Positions 42,694 to 52,040 of a stretch of 64,000 nt of DNA are shown one piece after another (positions within the stretch are counted from its first letter, which is position 1; each line of letters starts with the position of its first letter). Source of the stretch: Rhizobiales bacterium UBA3584. Its GTDB lineage: Bacteria > Pseudomonadota > Alphaproteobacteria > Rhizobiales > Devosiaceae. Under the pieces are notes generated by a model. That model made no database searches. It was not told the DNA's origin and saw only the letters and a list, made by a program, of their open reading frames with translations. The position numbers and the translations under genes were made by a program. The stretch covers positions 135,002-199,001 of the forward strand of contig DFMV01000016.1 in NCBI GenBank assembly GCA_002375765.1, read 5' to 3'.

Positions 42694-43742
42694 GCGCTAT
42701 CGATTTCGGACGGCCCACGAAAATTCTGCGCCTGTTCGAAGGCCGCGTTACCATGCGTCTCGACATGCGCGCTTTGGCGCTCGTCGGCATCATGCTGGCT
42801 GTTGCGCTTGTCTTTACGCTGCTGGCTCTGGCGAGCGGTGAATATCCGGTTGCAATATCCGACGTCATATCGGCCCTGGCCGGCCAGGCCGACGGTCGCA
42901 TTCATATGGTGGTCGTGGAATGGCGCTTGCCGCGCTCGCTACTGGCTGTCGTCCTCGGCGCAGCGCTGGGCATGAGTGGCGCAGTATTTCAGTCGCTCAC
43001 CCGCAATCCGCTGGGCAGTCCCGACGTAATCGGCTTCAACTCCGGCGCCTATACCGGCGCCCTGATCGCCATCATCGTCTTTTCGGGAAATTACTACCAG
43101 ATCGCTGGCGGCGCACTGCTCGGCGGCGTCTTGACCGCACTCGCGGTATATGCCCTGGCCTGGCGGCGCGGCGTGCAGGGCTTTCGCCTGATCATCGTAG
43201 GTATCGGCATGAGCGCCATGCTCTCCTCGCTTAACACCTGGTTGATGCTGCGCGCCAAGCTCGAAGTAGCAATGGCCGCCGCAGTTTGGGGAGCTGGCTC
43301 GCTCAACGGACTCGGTCTGGACAAGCTCTGGCCGACGCTTGCCGTGCTCGGCATTCTGATTCCGCTGGTTTTGATCCTGGGGCGCCCCATGAAGCAGCTC
43401 GAAATGGGCGACGACACGGCCCGCGCGCTGGGTATCCGCGCCGAACCGGTGAGACTGGCGCTTCTGGTGCTCGGAGTGGCGCTGACGGCAACGGCGACTG
43501 CCGTGGCTGGTCCCATCTCGTTCGTTGCGCTGGCCGCACCACAGATCGCGCGCCGGGTCACCGGCGCTGCAGGCGTTGCGCTGCTGCCCTCTGCCGCCAT
43601 GGGTGCGCTGCTGCTCGCGGCCGCGGATTTTCTGGCGCAGCGGGCCTTTGCACCCACCCAGCTTCCCGTCGGGGTGGTCACCGTCTCCATCGGGGGGCTG
43701 TATTTCGTCTGGCTGCTGATGCGTGAAGCGAAAAGGCAATGA
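42690..43742 (+). CDS. Iron-siderophore ABC permease 2 (FecCD type)
   Basis: A 350-residue permease paralogous to its neighbour: 'WRLPRSLLAVVLGAALGMSG', 'FQSLTRNPLGSPDVIGFNSG' and 'VAGPISFVALAAPQIARRVT'. With permease 1 it would form the heterodimeric channel of a siderophore importer. Overlaps both neighbours by four bases. Confidence 0.9.
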   Translation: MSAIDFGRPTKILRLFEGRVTMRLDMRALALVGIMLAVALVFTLLALASGEYPVAISDVISALAGQADGRIHMVVVEWRLPRSLLAVVLGAALGMSGAVFQSLTRNPLGSPDVIGFNSGAYTGALIAIIVFSGNYYQIAGGALLGGVLTALAVYALAWRRGVQGFRLIIVGIGMSAMLSSLNTWLMLRAKLEVAMAAAVWGAGSLNGLGLDKLWPTLAVLGILIPLVLILGRPMKQLEMGDDTARALGIRAEPVRLALLVLGVALTATATAVAGPISFVALAAPQIARRVTGAAGVALLPSAAMGALLLAAADFLAQRAFAPTQLPVGVVTVSIGGLYFVWLLMREAKRQ

Positions 43743-44605
43743 CAGGGGACACCACGATGAACAAGCATTTTGACCCCACGAAGCTTGCCGGCGCGCCGCG
43801 ACTCTTCGCAGACAAGGCGACGATTGGATATGACAGCCGGGTCATCTCGCGCGAGCTTTCCGTTCAGATCCCCGATCATGGTTTTACCGTGATCGTGGGC
43901 GCCAACGCCTGCGGAAAGTCGACCCTTCTGCGGGCGCTTTCGCGCCTTATCCAGCCCAGCCAGGGCCATGTCATGCTCGACGGCAAGGCCATTTCGCACT
44001 ATCCGGCCAAGGAAGTTGCCCGCCGCCTGGGGCTGTTGCCGCAAACCTCGATTGCGCCCGAAGGCATAACGGTTGCAGATCTCGTGGCCCGCGGCCGGTA
44101 TCCACACCAGAAATTTATCCGCCAATGGTCGGTGGAGGACGAAGCTGCGGTGATAGGCGCTATGGAAGCCACAAAGATCACGCCCCTTTCACACCGGCTG
44201 GTCGATGAGCTCTCGGGCGGCCAGCGGCAGCGCGTCTGGGTTGCCATGGTTCTGGCCCAGCAAACCCCTATGCTGTTGCTGGACGAGCCAACCACCTACC
44301 TTGATATTGCCCACCAGATCGAGCTTCTCGAACTTCTGAGCACACTCAACAAGCGCGACGGCCACACGGTTGTCGCCGTGCTGCACGACCTTAATCACGC
44401 CTGCCGCTACGCAAGCCACATCATCGCGATGCGGGACGGACAAATTCTCGCCGAAGGCGCTCCCGGCGAGATCATCACCGCAAACCTTGTTGAAGAGGTC
44501 TTCGGTCTGCCCTGCATCATCATCGAAGATCCATTAGCTAGAACGCCGATGGTCATTCCCCGCGGTTCGATTCCTCACGCCGAACCCCGACCGGCTGAAA
44601 CATGA
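43739..44605 (+). CDS. Iron-siderophore ABC ATPase (FepC/FecE type)
   Basis: An ATPase of 282-288 residues: Walker A 'GANACGKSTLLRALS' (Cys where Gly is usual), signature 'LSGGQRQRVWVAMV', Walker B 'LLLDEPTTYLDIAHQ' and H-loop 'VLHDLNHACRYASH'. The ATG at 43739 overlaps the upstream stop (ATGA); ATG 43757 has an AGGGG eight bases ahead and may be the real start. Energises import by the two permeases. Confidence 0.92.
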   Translation: MTGDTTMNKHFDPTKLAGAPRLFADKATIGYDSRVISRELSVQIPDHGFTVIVGANACGKSTLLRALSRLIQPSQGHVMLDGKAISHYPAKEVARRLGLLPQTSIAPEGITVADLVARGRYPHQKFIRQWSVEDEAAVIGAMEATKITPLSHRLVDELSGGQRQRVWVAMVLAQQTPMLLLDEPTTYLDIAHQIELLELLSTLNKRDGHTVVAVLHDLNHACRYASHIIAMRDGQILAEGAPGEIITANLVEEVFGLPCIIIEDPLARTPMVIPRGSIPHAEPRPAET

Positions 44606-44612
44606 GGAAATC

Positions 44613-45572
44613 ATGAGACATATTGCATTGGCAGCGGCATCTGCCGTGGCCCTTATCGCCATGCCCGCATCCGGGCAGGACACGTTTCCCGTCACGCTCG
44701 ATCATTTTTACGGCGAGACGGTCATCGAAGCCAAAGCCGAACGCATAGTGACCATCAGCTGGATGGCACAAGACACCGTATTGGCTCTGGGCGAAGTGCC
44801 GATTGCCATCCAGAGCCAGACATGGGGCGGCGATGAAAACGGCTACCTGCCATGGGTAAAGGAAGCGATAGAGGAACTAGGGGAGGACGTTCCAGTAGCT
44901 CTCGACACTGCCAATGGCCTGCCGTTTGAGCAGATTCTCGAACTCGAGCCTGATCTTATACTGGCGCCGTATAGTGGCATCAGCCAGGACGACTACGACC
45001 GCCTGTCGGCCATCGCTCCCACCGTCGCCTTCAAGGAAGCGCCGTGGACCGGCAGCTGGCAATATGTGGTCGAAACGGTCGGCGCAGCGATGGGGCGTAG
45101 CGAAGAAGCGTCCGGTCTTGTCGACAGTACTCAGGACCGCATCGCTGAATATGCAGCGGAAAATCCTCAATTTGCCGGTCGCACCTTTGCCTTTGGTGGC
45201 GGTTCGGACGCGGGCAGCGTCGGGCTTTACGTTCCTTCGGACCCTCGCGTGCATCTGATGGAAGATCTAGGATTGGTGCCGGCAGAGGCGCTAAACGATC
45301 TGCCGACCGACAACTATGTGCAGCAGGTCAGTTTCGAACAACTCGACGGCGTTGACGCCGAAGTCTTCATCGCCTGGTATTCCAGCCAGGATGATCTCGA
45401 TGCCATCTTGTCGAATCCGCTGTTTGCGCGCTGGAAGCCCATTGCCAACGATAATTTCGTGCCCCTGATCGACCGGGCCTTCGTCATGGCGGTGTCGGCA
45501 CCCTCACCGCTGTCGATCCCCTGGATGATGGACCGTTTCGTGCCGATTCTCGCCGAAACGCTCGAACAATAA
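44613..45572 (+). CDS. Iron-siderophore periplasmic binding protein 1
   Basis: A 319-residue class III binding protein with a signal peptide ending near 'AMPASGQD' and the family segment 'AERIVTISWMAQDTVLALGE' at the start of the mature protein, then a long backbone helix. Binds ferric siderophore in the periplasm. It is followed by a second, different binding protein in the same operon, so the importer may accept two ligands or have one binding protein borrowed by another system. Confidence 0.85.
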   Translation: MRHIALAAASAVALIAMPASGQDTFPVTLDHFYGETVIEAKAERIVTISWMAQDTVLALGEVPIAIQSQTWGGDENGYLPWVKEAIEELGEDVPVALDTANGLPFEQILELEPDLILAPYSGISQDDYDRLSAIAPTVAFKEAPWTGSWQYVVETVGAAMGRSEEASGLVDSTQDRIAEYAAENPQFAGRTFAFGGGSDAGSVGLYVPSDPRVHLMEDLGLVPAEALNDLPTDNYVQQVSFEQLDGVDAEVFIAWYSSQDDLDAILSNPLFARWKPIANDNFVPLIDRAFVMAVSAPSPLSIPWMMDRFVPILAETLEQ

Positions 45573-45594
45573 CCCAAGCGTAAGGGAGCGTTTC

Positions 45595-46545
45595 ATGAAA
45601 CGCCTGACGATCACATCTGCCCTTGCTGTCCTCATGGCGGGAACGGCGTCCTTGGCTATCGCCCAGGAATGGAGTTTCACCGACGGTGCAGGCAACACGA
45701 TTACCCTCGACAGCCCGCCCGAACGGATCGTGGCTTTCTCATCCTCTGCGGCAGGACTCATGCAGTTCGGCATTGAACCGGTCGGCATATTCACCGACGA
45801 TAGTACCTCTGAAAAAAGCTACGCCGAATTCGACCTTTCCGGCATCGAAATTGTCCGCACGGCCTACAATGAACTGCAGGCCGAAAGCCTGCTGGCGTTC
45901 GATGCCGATCTGATCGTGACCGAATACTGGCCGCGCACGGGTGACTACAGCGGCGGCGACGCGATGCGTCCCGATGGCCAGTTCGCCGACATCGCCCCGA
46001 TCGTCGGCGTGCTCCAGGGAGATTCAGTTCTGGGGTTGATCGAGGACTATGGCAGGCTGGCGGAGGCGCTGGGTGCCGATCTCGACGCCCCCGAAATCGA
46101 GCAGAAGCGAACTGCGTTTAACCAGGCGCGCGCCCAGCTCACGGCGGCTGCCGAGGCAAAGCCGGGCCTGACGGTTATGGCCGCATGGGCCGACACCGAT
46201 AGCTTGTACGTCGCTGCACCCACCGGCGCAGCGGAACTCAACGATTTCGCATCCTGGGGCCTGAACATGGTTGAACCAGATGCGCCCGAAGGAGAGTATT
46301 GGGGCATTCTGAGCTGGGAGAATGCCGACACTTATCCCGCTGACGTTCTGCTCCTCGACGATCGGTTCGGAACGGCAACGCGGGAGGCAGTCGACGCTCA
46401 ACCGCTGGCCGAACTCATACCCGCTGTCGCAGCGGGTCAGGTGGGCGACTGGCCGGCCTGGTGGATCAGGACCTATGGCGCCTATACCGCAGAAATCGAA
46501 AAGCTTACGGCACTTGTGGAAAATGCTGAGGTCGTCCAAGAGTGA
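45595..46545 (+). CDS. Iron-siderophore periplasmic binding protein 2
   Basis: A 316-residue protein with signal peptide (cleavage near 'SLAIAQE') and FecB-like mature sequence: 'FTDGAGNTITLDSPPERIVA' and 'ESLLAFDADLIVTEYWPRTG'. Only distantly similar to the first binding protein. GGGAG lies before the ATG. Last gene of the operon; a bidirectional terminator follows. Confidence 0.83.
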   Translation: MKRLTITSALAVLMAGTASLAIAQEWSFTDGAGNTITLDSPPERIVAFSSSAAGLMQFGIEPVGIFTDDSTSEKSYAEFDLSGIEIVRTAYNELQAESLLAFDADLIVTEYWPRTGDYSGGDAMRPDGQFADIAPIVGVLQGDSVLGLIEDYGRLAEALGADLDAPEIEQKRTAFNQARAQLTAAAEAKPGLTVMAAWADTDSLYVAAPTGAAELNDFASWGLNMVEPDAPEGEYWGILSWENADTYPADVLLLDDRFGTATREAVDAQPLAELIPAVAAGQVGDWPAWWIRTYGAYTAEIEKLTALVENAEVVQE

Positions 46546-46551
46546 AACCGA

Positions 46552-46577
46552 AAAGGGCGACCACTGGGCCGCCCTTT
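46552..46577. terminator. Bidirectional terminator of iron operon and SDR gene
   Basis: An 8-bp stem AAAGGGCG/CGCCCTTT (46552-46559, 46570-46577) with a ten-base loop, between two convergent genes. The A/T ends of the stem give short U tracts on both strands (stronger on the minus strand). Confidence 0.7.
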
Positions 46578-46578
46578 A

Positions 46579-47331
46579 TCATTTCGACGGTTGCGAGATC
46601 AGTCGCGACATCAAGGCAAAAAACATCGGATAGGGCAGCAGCCGGATCGTCTTCAGGATCAGGACGAAGGGCAGGGGAAAAGCGATCTCGAACTTTCGCG
46701 AGTTGAGCAAGCCATTCGCTATCCGCTTGCCCGCCTCTTCTGCCTCCATCAGAAACGGCATCGGGAAGTCGTTCTTGGCCGTAAGGTCGGTTCTCACAAA
46801 CCCGGGGCAGACCAGCCGGACGCTGATATTGTCGGAGGCAAGTTCGGTTCGCATAGTCTCGGCCAACGCAATCATTGCCGATTTCCCCGAAGAATAGGCT
46901 GCCGAGCGCGGCAGTCCGAAATAGCCGGCCACGGAAGCCACCAGCGCGATTTCCCCAGACCGCTGCTTGCGCATCTGAGCCACCACCGGGTCGATAACCC
47001 GCATGGCGCCCAGCAGATTGGTATCTATGATTTTGGCATAGCTTTCGTAGTCGTACCGACCCGGCTCAGTGACCTCCCAGGCGGCGACCGAAAAGATAAC
47101 GAGATCGATCTTGCCAAGGTCCTCGGCGATGCGGGAGACGGTAGTCTTTACCGCGTCGAAGTCGGTAACGTCGAGAGGGTAGGGGCGCGCGCCGTGACTG
47201 ACCGAGAGCGCGTTGAGCGGCTGTTCGCGTCGCCCCGATATCGCAACCGTCCATCCACGCCGCGAAAGCTGTTTGACCGTCTCGGCGCCGATTCCCGAAC
47301 CGCCGCCAAGCACCCACGCTACCTTTGCCAT
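46579..47331 (-). CDS. Short-chain dehydrogenase/reductase
   Basis: A 250-residue classical SDR: nucleotide site 'GGGSGIGAETVKQL', 'LVASVAGYFG' with the catalytic Ser region, and the catalytic 'YSSGKS' (YxxxK). A short C-terminal hydrophobic stretch ('LPFVLILKTIRLLPYPMFFA') may attach it to membrane. ATG 47331 (AGGG about nine bases upstream) is preferred over the TTG at 47364. Substrate unknown. Confidence 0.85.
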   Translation of the reverse strand: MAKVAWVLGGGSGIGAETVKQLSRRGWTVAISGRREQPLNALSVSHGARPYPLDVTDFDAVKTTVSRIAEDLGKIDLVIFSVAAWEVTEPGRYDYESYAKIIDTNLLGAMRVIDPVVAQMRKQRSGEIALVASVAGYFGLPRSAAYSSGKSAMIALAETMRTELASDNISVRLVCPGFVRTDLTAKNDFPMPFLMEAEEAGKRIANGLLNSRKFEIAFPLPFVLILKTIRLLPYPMFFALMSRLISQPSK

Positions 47332-47400
47332 TCGCTTGACCCTTTCGCTTGCACTCTTGGTCAATACGAAATGGGTTGGCGACAGATCAGGTTGCTACAA

Positions 47401-48792
47401 TTATTTCGACAGCGCATCGAGCACCCGCACCCATGACCGGATGCCCTTGTGGTAGCTCTCAAGATTATATTTTTCGTTGGGCGAATGGATGCGGTCGTCC
47501 GTCTGGGCGTATCCGATCAGAAGCGAATCCATGCCCAGCTTGCGCTTGAAATCGCCTACAATGGGGATCGATCCGCCCGAGCCCGCGATAGCGGCCTCGC
47601 GGCCCCACTCGTCGGTCAGCGCGCCGAGCGCCTTTTGCAGCATGGCGCCGTCCGAAGGAACGACCGATGCCGGGCTCGCGCCGTGTTCATGGAAGGTCAC
47701 GGTGCAATCGGCGGGCACCCGAGCCTCGACATGCGCGCGGAATGCCTTGCGGATCTTGTGCGGGTCCTGATTGCCCACGAGTCGGAAAGAAATCTTGGCC
47801 CCAGCCTTGGCCGGGATCACTGTCTTGAAGCCGTCGCCAGTATAGCCACCCCACATACCGTTGATTTCGCAAGTGGGGCGCGAAGTGATCTGTTCGAGAA
47901 CTGAGCGGTTCTTCTCGCCGGCAGGCTCGGACAGACCCACAGCGCCGAGATAAGCCTTCTCATCGAACGGCAGCCGCTTCCATTGCTCCGCGACTTCGGT
48001 GGGCAGTTCCGGCACATCGTCATAGAAGCCTTCGACGGCAACCGATCCGTCGGGATTGCGCAGAGAGGCGATGATTTCGGCCAGTACCTGATTGGGATTG
48101 CGCGCCGCATTCCCATACATGCCCGAATGCAAGTCACGGCTCGCCGCCTGGATCTCCACATTGTCGGCCATCAGCCCGCGCAACATGGTTATGATCGAGG
48201 GCGTCTCCTCGTCCCACATGTCAGTGTCGCACACCAGTGCGATGTCGGCCCTGAGTTCCTCGGCGTTGTCTTTGAGGAAGCCATCGAGCGATGGGGAGCC
48301 GGATTCTTCCTCGCCTTCGAGTAGCACCGTGACGCCGACCGGCAGCGAGCCGCGGACGGCCTTATACGCCCGGCAGGCTTCGATGAAGGTCATCAACTGG
48401 CCCTTGTCGTCCGACGCGCCGCGAGCAAGAATCACCTTCCGTCCATTCTCCTCGCCGATCCTGGGCTCGAACGGCTCGCTCGTCCAAAGTTCGATCGGAT
48501 CGACAGGCTGAACATCGTAGTGCCCGTAAAACAGCACGTTTGGCCCCACAGCGCTGCGCTGGTGCCCCACTACCATCGGATGGCCGGGGGTAGGGCGTAC
48601 CGCAGAATCGAAATCGAGACCCTGCAGTTCATTGGTCAGCCATTCGGCCGCCTTGTGACATTCGCCTGCATAGGTGGGGTCAGTGGAAATGGAGGCAATC
48701 CGCAAGAGCGTAAACAGCCGCTCGAGACTTTCCTCGATATGGGCATCGACATGGGAAAGCACGGCATCGAGCGGAGCGTTGGCATCAGTCAT
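47401..48792 (-). CDS. M20-family metallopeptidase (dipeptidase-like)
   Basis: A 463-residue two-zinc peptidase of the carnosinase/PepV-like group. Visible metal-site motifs: 'YGHYDVQPVDP' (His, Asp), 'RGASDDKGQ' (bridging Asp), 'EGEEESGSPSL' (catalytic Glu plus ligand) and 'CDTDMWD'. It lacks a signal peptide and is probably cytoplasmic, hydrolysing dipeptides or N-acyl amino acids. Confidence 0.88.
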   Translation of the reverse strand: MTDANAPLDAVLSHVDAHIEESLERLFTLLRIASISTDPTYAGECHKAAEWLTNELQGLDFDSAVRPTPGHPMVVGHQRSAVGPNVLFYGHYDVQPVDPIELWTSEPFEPRIGEENGRKVILARGASDDKGQLMTFIEACRAYKAVRGSLPVGVTVLLEGEEESGSPSLDGFLKDNAEELRADIALVCDTDMWDEETPSIITMLRGLMADNVEIQAASRDLHSGMYGNAARNPNQVLAEIIASLRNPDGSVAVEGFYDDVPELPTEVAEQWKRLPFDEKAYLGAVGLSEPAGEKNRSVLEQITSRPTCEINGMWGGYTGDGFKTVIPAKAGAKISFRLVGNQDPHKIRKAFRAHVEARVPADCTVTFHEHGASPASVVPSDGAMLQKALGALTDEWGREAAIAGSGGSIPIVGDFKRKLGMDSLLIGYAQTDDRIHSPNEKYNLESYHKGIRSWVRVLDALSK

Positions 48793-48875
48793 TGCGGAAA
48801 GGTCCGTCGTTGGATTGGAAGTGCCGCGACCTTATCAGCCGAGTCGGGCCAGTAAAGAAATTTTACCGGCCAGGT

Positions 48876-49109
48876 TCAATCGAGAAGCTCAGCGGGCAAC
48901 ATCCCTGTTTTGAACAGCACCAGCGGCTCATCATAGCAATCGGTCTCGACGTCGACCTCTTGGGAAAAAGCCACAACACCGGCCTTTGAGGGAGCAATAC
49001 GCACCGCCGTTGCAATCGCACTTTCGGCCGTCTTCGCCCTTTGCAGGGGATCAGACACCAGCTTGCGTCCGCGTTGCTGGAACGATTGAATCAAGAACGT
49101 CGTGGTCAT
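48876..49109 (-). CDS. Small conserved-looking protein, unknown function
   Basis: A 77-residue protein with a mixed helix/strand pattern: a basic amphipathic start ('TTFLIQSFQQRGRKLVSD'), an 'AESAIATAVRIAPSKAGVVA' segment and an acidic C-terminus. No cysteines, no membrane segment. Similar small proteins occur in Hyphomicrobiales genomes without known function. Transcribed independently between the M20 peptidase and tRNA-Glu. Confidence 0.65.
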   Translation of the reverse strand: MTTTFLIQSFQQRGRKLVSDPLQRAKTAESAIATAVRIAPSKAGVVAFSQEVDVETDCYDEPLVLFKTGMLPAELLD

Positions 49110-49277
49110 GGTGCCTCACTGGTTGAGGCTTACTGTATCACCCGCAACAGTCGGCAGGTGGTTTCTTTACAAGACCGGCCGGCAGTCAAGAGCAAAACCG
49201 ATTCCATCGGGAAACCATGGGTGGCAGGGGGTGATGTGGGGAGTGTTTCGACCGCGACTGCGAAATTGCGAAAAACT

Positions 49278-49352
49278 TGGCGCGCCCTACGGGACTCGAA
49301 CCCGTGTTACCGCCGTGAGAGGGCGGCGTCCTGACCGCTAGACGAAGGGCGC
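49278..49352 (-). tRNA. tRNA-Glu (CTC)
   Basis: A 75-base cloverleaf on the minus strand: acceptor GCGCCCT/AGGGCGC, encoded CCA, T-loop GGGTTCGAGTCCC, anticodon loop CTCTCAC, giving CTC. One base shorter in the D-loop than the neighbouring tRNA-Glu. Confidence 0.93.
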
Positions 49353-49503
49353 CTAGAGCGCTTCAAAGAAGCGCGGTAAAAATACTCGAAACGATCCGCA
49401 ATATGAAACGCAGAAAGCTCCAGAACCGTTTGTAGCCGACATAGATAGCGTCGTGCGTAACTACATGCAACGGGAAACGGCCAAATCTTCGCGAAGAAGA
49501 GGA

Positions 49504-49579
49504 TGGCGCGCCCTACGGGACTCGAACCCGTGTTTCCGCCGTGAAAGGGCGGCGTCCTAGACCGCTAGACGAAGGGCGC
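49504..49579 (-). tRNA. tRNA-Glu (TTC)
   Basis: A 76-base cloverleaf on the minus strand with the same acceptor stem as the copy 151 bases away; anticodon loop CTTTCAC gives TTC. The two genes differ in the anticodon, at a few neighbouring bases and by one D-loop base, so they look like an old tandem duplication. Confidence 0.94.
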
Positions 49580-49675
49580 GGCGGGCTGTCAGCGGTTCAC
49601 CGCGTCGGCCAGTGAGCGGGTGTATAGGGGGGGCTTTGCGATTGCGCAATACCCAAATTCGATTTTATTTCAATT

Positions 49676-50140
49676 TCAACAGCCGCTGAATGTGACCGGG
49701 CCGCGATACCCCCGCGGACGGTCGCGCACGTCGACATGAACGAAGTTCTGTCCGGGGTAGCAGCCCAGGCCGCCAACCAGTCCGTTATTGCGCGCGTAAG
49801 CGATGATGCGCGATTTCGGGACGCCGGGAATATAGAAATCGGCCGCCATGCATTTGGTGTGGTAGGAGGCCTCGGCGCCGCCCACTGAGGCGTTGTGCCA
49901 TGGCGTACGATAGCCCGAATTCATCACGACCTTTTTGCCGAAATGGCCCTCGACGTCCCAGATCAGAAGGCGCAGCTTGGGCGAAAGGCAAAAGGCGTTC
50001 ACATTGTCATGGGAGACGAAGGTGCCCCAGTCGGTCCGCAACCCGTTGTAGCCGCTGCCGCTCCCCGAGGCGAACATGGCCATCGGAGCGCAGGCGCCGA
50101 GCAGGCCCACCATGACGATCAGACTGGACAGTAAACGCAT
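49676..50140 (-). CDS. M15-like (YcbK/DUF882) peptidase lipoprotein
   Basis: A 154-residue protein with signal peptide and lipobox 'GLLGAC' (Cys about residue 17), then the M15_3 pattern: 'SGYRTPWHN', 'SYHTKCMAADFYIPG' (SxHxxxxAxDF, zinc ligands His and Asp) and 'FVHVDV' (third ligand His). Probably a murein endopeptidase or carboxypeptidase anchored to membrane. ATG 50140 is chosen since it places the signal peptide first. Confidence 0.82.
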   Translation of the reverse strand: MRLLSSLIVMVGLLGACAPMAMFASGSGSGYNGLRTDWGTFVSHDNVNAFCLSPKLRLLIWDVEGHFGKKVVMNSGYRTPWHNASVGGAEASYHTKCMAADFYIPGVPKSRIIAYARNNGLVGGLGCYPGQNFVHVDVRDRPRGYRGPVTFSGC

Positions 50141-50249
50141 CAAAACCACTTCCGTGTCGGGGTTGAAATCGTCCCAAACCACAGACACAAAAATACCGGC
50201 GGTTGCCTAACCGCCGGTCAATCAGCGTGGTTAATTTCTCGTTATGCGT

Positions 50250-50666
50250 TTACCACGTTCCTGAATTGGGCATTGAAGCCCAAGGCTCCTGCGCTTCGAG
50301 ATTGCCGTCCTGAAGCAACTCGACCGAAATCCCGTCGGGGGATTTCACAAATGCCATGTGCCCATCGCGTGGCGGACGGTGGATGGTGTACCCCATATCC
50401 TGCAGATGCTGGCAGAGCGCATAGATGTTTTCGACCCGATAGGCGAGGTGGCCGAAATTGCGGCCACCCGAATACTCTTCGGGGTCCCAGTTGTAGGTCA
50501 ACTCGACCTTGGCACTTTCATCGCCGGGGGCGTGGAGGAATATGAGCGTGAAGCGCCCTTTTTCATTTTCGATGCGATGCGATTCAACAAGGCCCAGCCC
50601 TTCACTGTAAAAGCGAAGACTTTCCTCTATGTTGGAAACGCGCACCATTGTGTGGAGATATTTCAA
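50250..50666 (-). CDS. gloA: Lactoylglutathione lyase (glyoxalase I-type)
   Basis: A 138-residue VOC-fold protein; 'MVRVSNIEESLRFYSEGLGL' with a metal His in 'YLHTMVRV', 'NFGHLAYRVEN' (second His) and 'SPDGISVELLQDG' (metal Glu). Converts the methylglyoxal-glutathione hemithioacetal to S-lactoylglutathione. The glyoxalase I assignment is likely, but another VOC lyase cannot be ruled out. Confidence 0.8.
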   Translation of the reverse strand: MKYLHTMVRVSNIEESLRFYSEGLGLVESHRIENEKGRFTLIFLHAPGDESAKVELTYNWDPEEYSGGRNFGHLAYRVENIYALCQHLQDMGYTIHRPPRDGHMAFVKSPDGISVELLQDGNLEAQEPWASMPNSGTW

Positions 50667-50897
50667 AGCAAGGCTCCGGCTCTTTTGTGGTCATCCCGGC
50701 ACCATCAGGGCAGGGCGCTACAAAGGCTAACAGAAGCCAGCATCGCGCGCCAAGCCGCGCTTTGACAAAGAGGGTAGTTAATTGCTGTCAACAAATTTAT
50801 GAATGGTTCTTAACTTTTGATCCTGAATCGGCCAGACTACGCAAGATTGTAATGAGTACCTGCGGCTTTGCAGGGGCGTGTGTGGAAGGCGTTGCGC

Positions 50898-51524
50898 ATG
50901 GGGGCGAAAAACATTTCCGGCACCGGACCAGACTCCAGGACTGTGGGGCACGACGATGCTCGCCGCGAAGGGGCCGATCAGGATATCCGCAATCCGGCCA
51001 CGGACTTCGACGTCATAGAAGTTGTCGGAACCATCAAGTGGTTTGACGCTGGCAAGGGCTTTGGCTTTATCGTGCCCGACGCGGGCGGTGCTGATGTGCT
51101 GTTGCACGTGACCTGCCTTCGGAGGGACGGCTATCAGACGGCCCATGAGGGCGCGCGCATAGTGGTTGAGGCGCTCAATCGCCCCGGCGGTCTGCAAGCC
51201 TTCCGAATCATATCGATGGATGAATCGACGGCACGCCACCCGGCACAAATGCCCGCAGCTCGTACACACGTCCATGTTGAACCGACTTCAAAGCTTGAAC
51301 GCCTTGAGGTCAAATGGTTCAACAGGGTGCGCGGTTTCGGTTTTCTTTCGGCAGGTGAGGGTCATCCCGACATTTTCATTCACATGGAAACATTGCGCCA
51401 GTTCGGGCTGACCGAATTGCGCCCCGGACAGTTTGTGCTGGCCCGGTATGGCGATGGTCCCAAAGGCCTTATGGTCGCCGAAATCCGCCCAGATGGTTGG
51501 GGCGACGCTCCGTCTTCTCACTAA
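50898..51524 (+). CDS. Double cold-shock-domain protein
   Basis: A 208-residue RNA/DNA chaperone. After a 40-residue polar N-terminal extension come two CSDs: the first with RNP1 'KGFGFIV' and RNP2 'DVLLHV', the second with 'RGFGFLS' and 'DIFIHM', separated by a 30-residue linker. Twin-CSD proteins of this size are typical of alphaproteobacteria (CspC/CspD of Caulobacter). ATG 50898 is supported by GGAAGG upstream. It has a rather long untranslated leader, with a TTGACA at 50763. Confidence 0.88.
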   Translation: MGAKNISGTGPDSRTVGHDDARREGADQDIRNPATDFDVIEVVGTIKWFDAGKGFGFIVPDAGGADVLLHVTCLRRDGYQTAHEGARIVVEALNRPGGLQAFRIISMDESTARHPAQMPAARTHVHVEPTSKLERLEVKWFNRVRGFGFLSAGEGHPDIFIHMETLRQFGLTELRPGQFVLARYGDGPKGLMVAEIRPDGWGDAPSSH

Positions 51525-51555
51525 GGCAGGCACCTCTCAGCCAGGATTGATTTGC

Positions 51556-52026
51556 ATGCGCGCCACCAGAAATATCATGATCTCGGCGGTGCTCATGCTC
51601 GCCAGCCTCGCTCCGGCCCTCGGGCAGGAAAACGAAGAGATCGCAGTAATCCATTCCGGGGATCAGAGTTTCACGTTTGCCGTCGAGATTGCCGACACGC
51701 CCGAGGAGACCTCGCGCGGGCTAATGTTCCGCGAAGAACTGGCGGCCGATGCCGGCATGCTTTTCGACTTCATAGATGAGCGCCCGGCCAGCTTCTGGAT
51801 GCAGAACACCCTCATTCCGCTCGACATGCTGTTCATCAAGGCGGATGGTGAGGTTGTACGTATCCACGAAAATGCCGTTCCCATGGATACGACACCAATC
51901 CCCTCCGGCGAACCGGTGCGCTTCGTTCTGGAAATTCCCGGCGGACGTTCCGCCGAACTGGGGCTGAAAGCGGGTGCCCGGCTGGAGCACCCGCGGGTAG
52001 AGCTGGACACCGAAACAGCAGAATAG
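51556..52026 (+). CDS. DUF192 periplasmic protein
   Basis: A 156-residue protein with a signal peptide (cleavage near 'LAPALGQE') followed by the DUF192 domain: 'EETSRGLMFREELAADAGML', 'FWMQNTLIPLDMLFI' and 'MDTTPIPSGEPVRFVLEIPG'. Role unknown in this family. Follows the cold-shock gene by 31 bases and may be read through from it. AGGA lies before the ATG. Confidence 0.85.
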   Translation: MRATRNIMISAVLMLASLAPALGQENEEIAVIHSGDQSFTFAVEIADTPEETSRGLMFREELAADAGMLFDFIDERPASFWMQNTLIPLDMLFIKADGEVVRIHENAVPMDTTPIPSGEPVRFVLEIPGGRSAELGLKAGARLEHPRVELDTETAE

Positions 52027-52040
52027 CCGCTGTTATTCGA

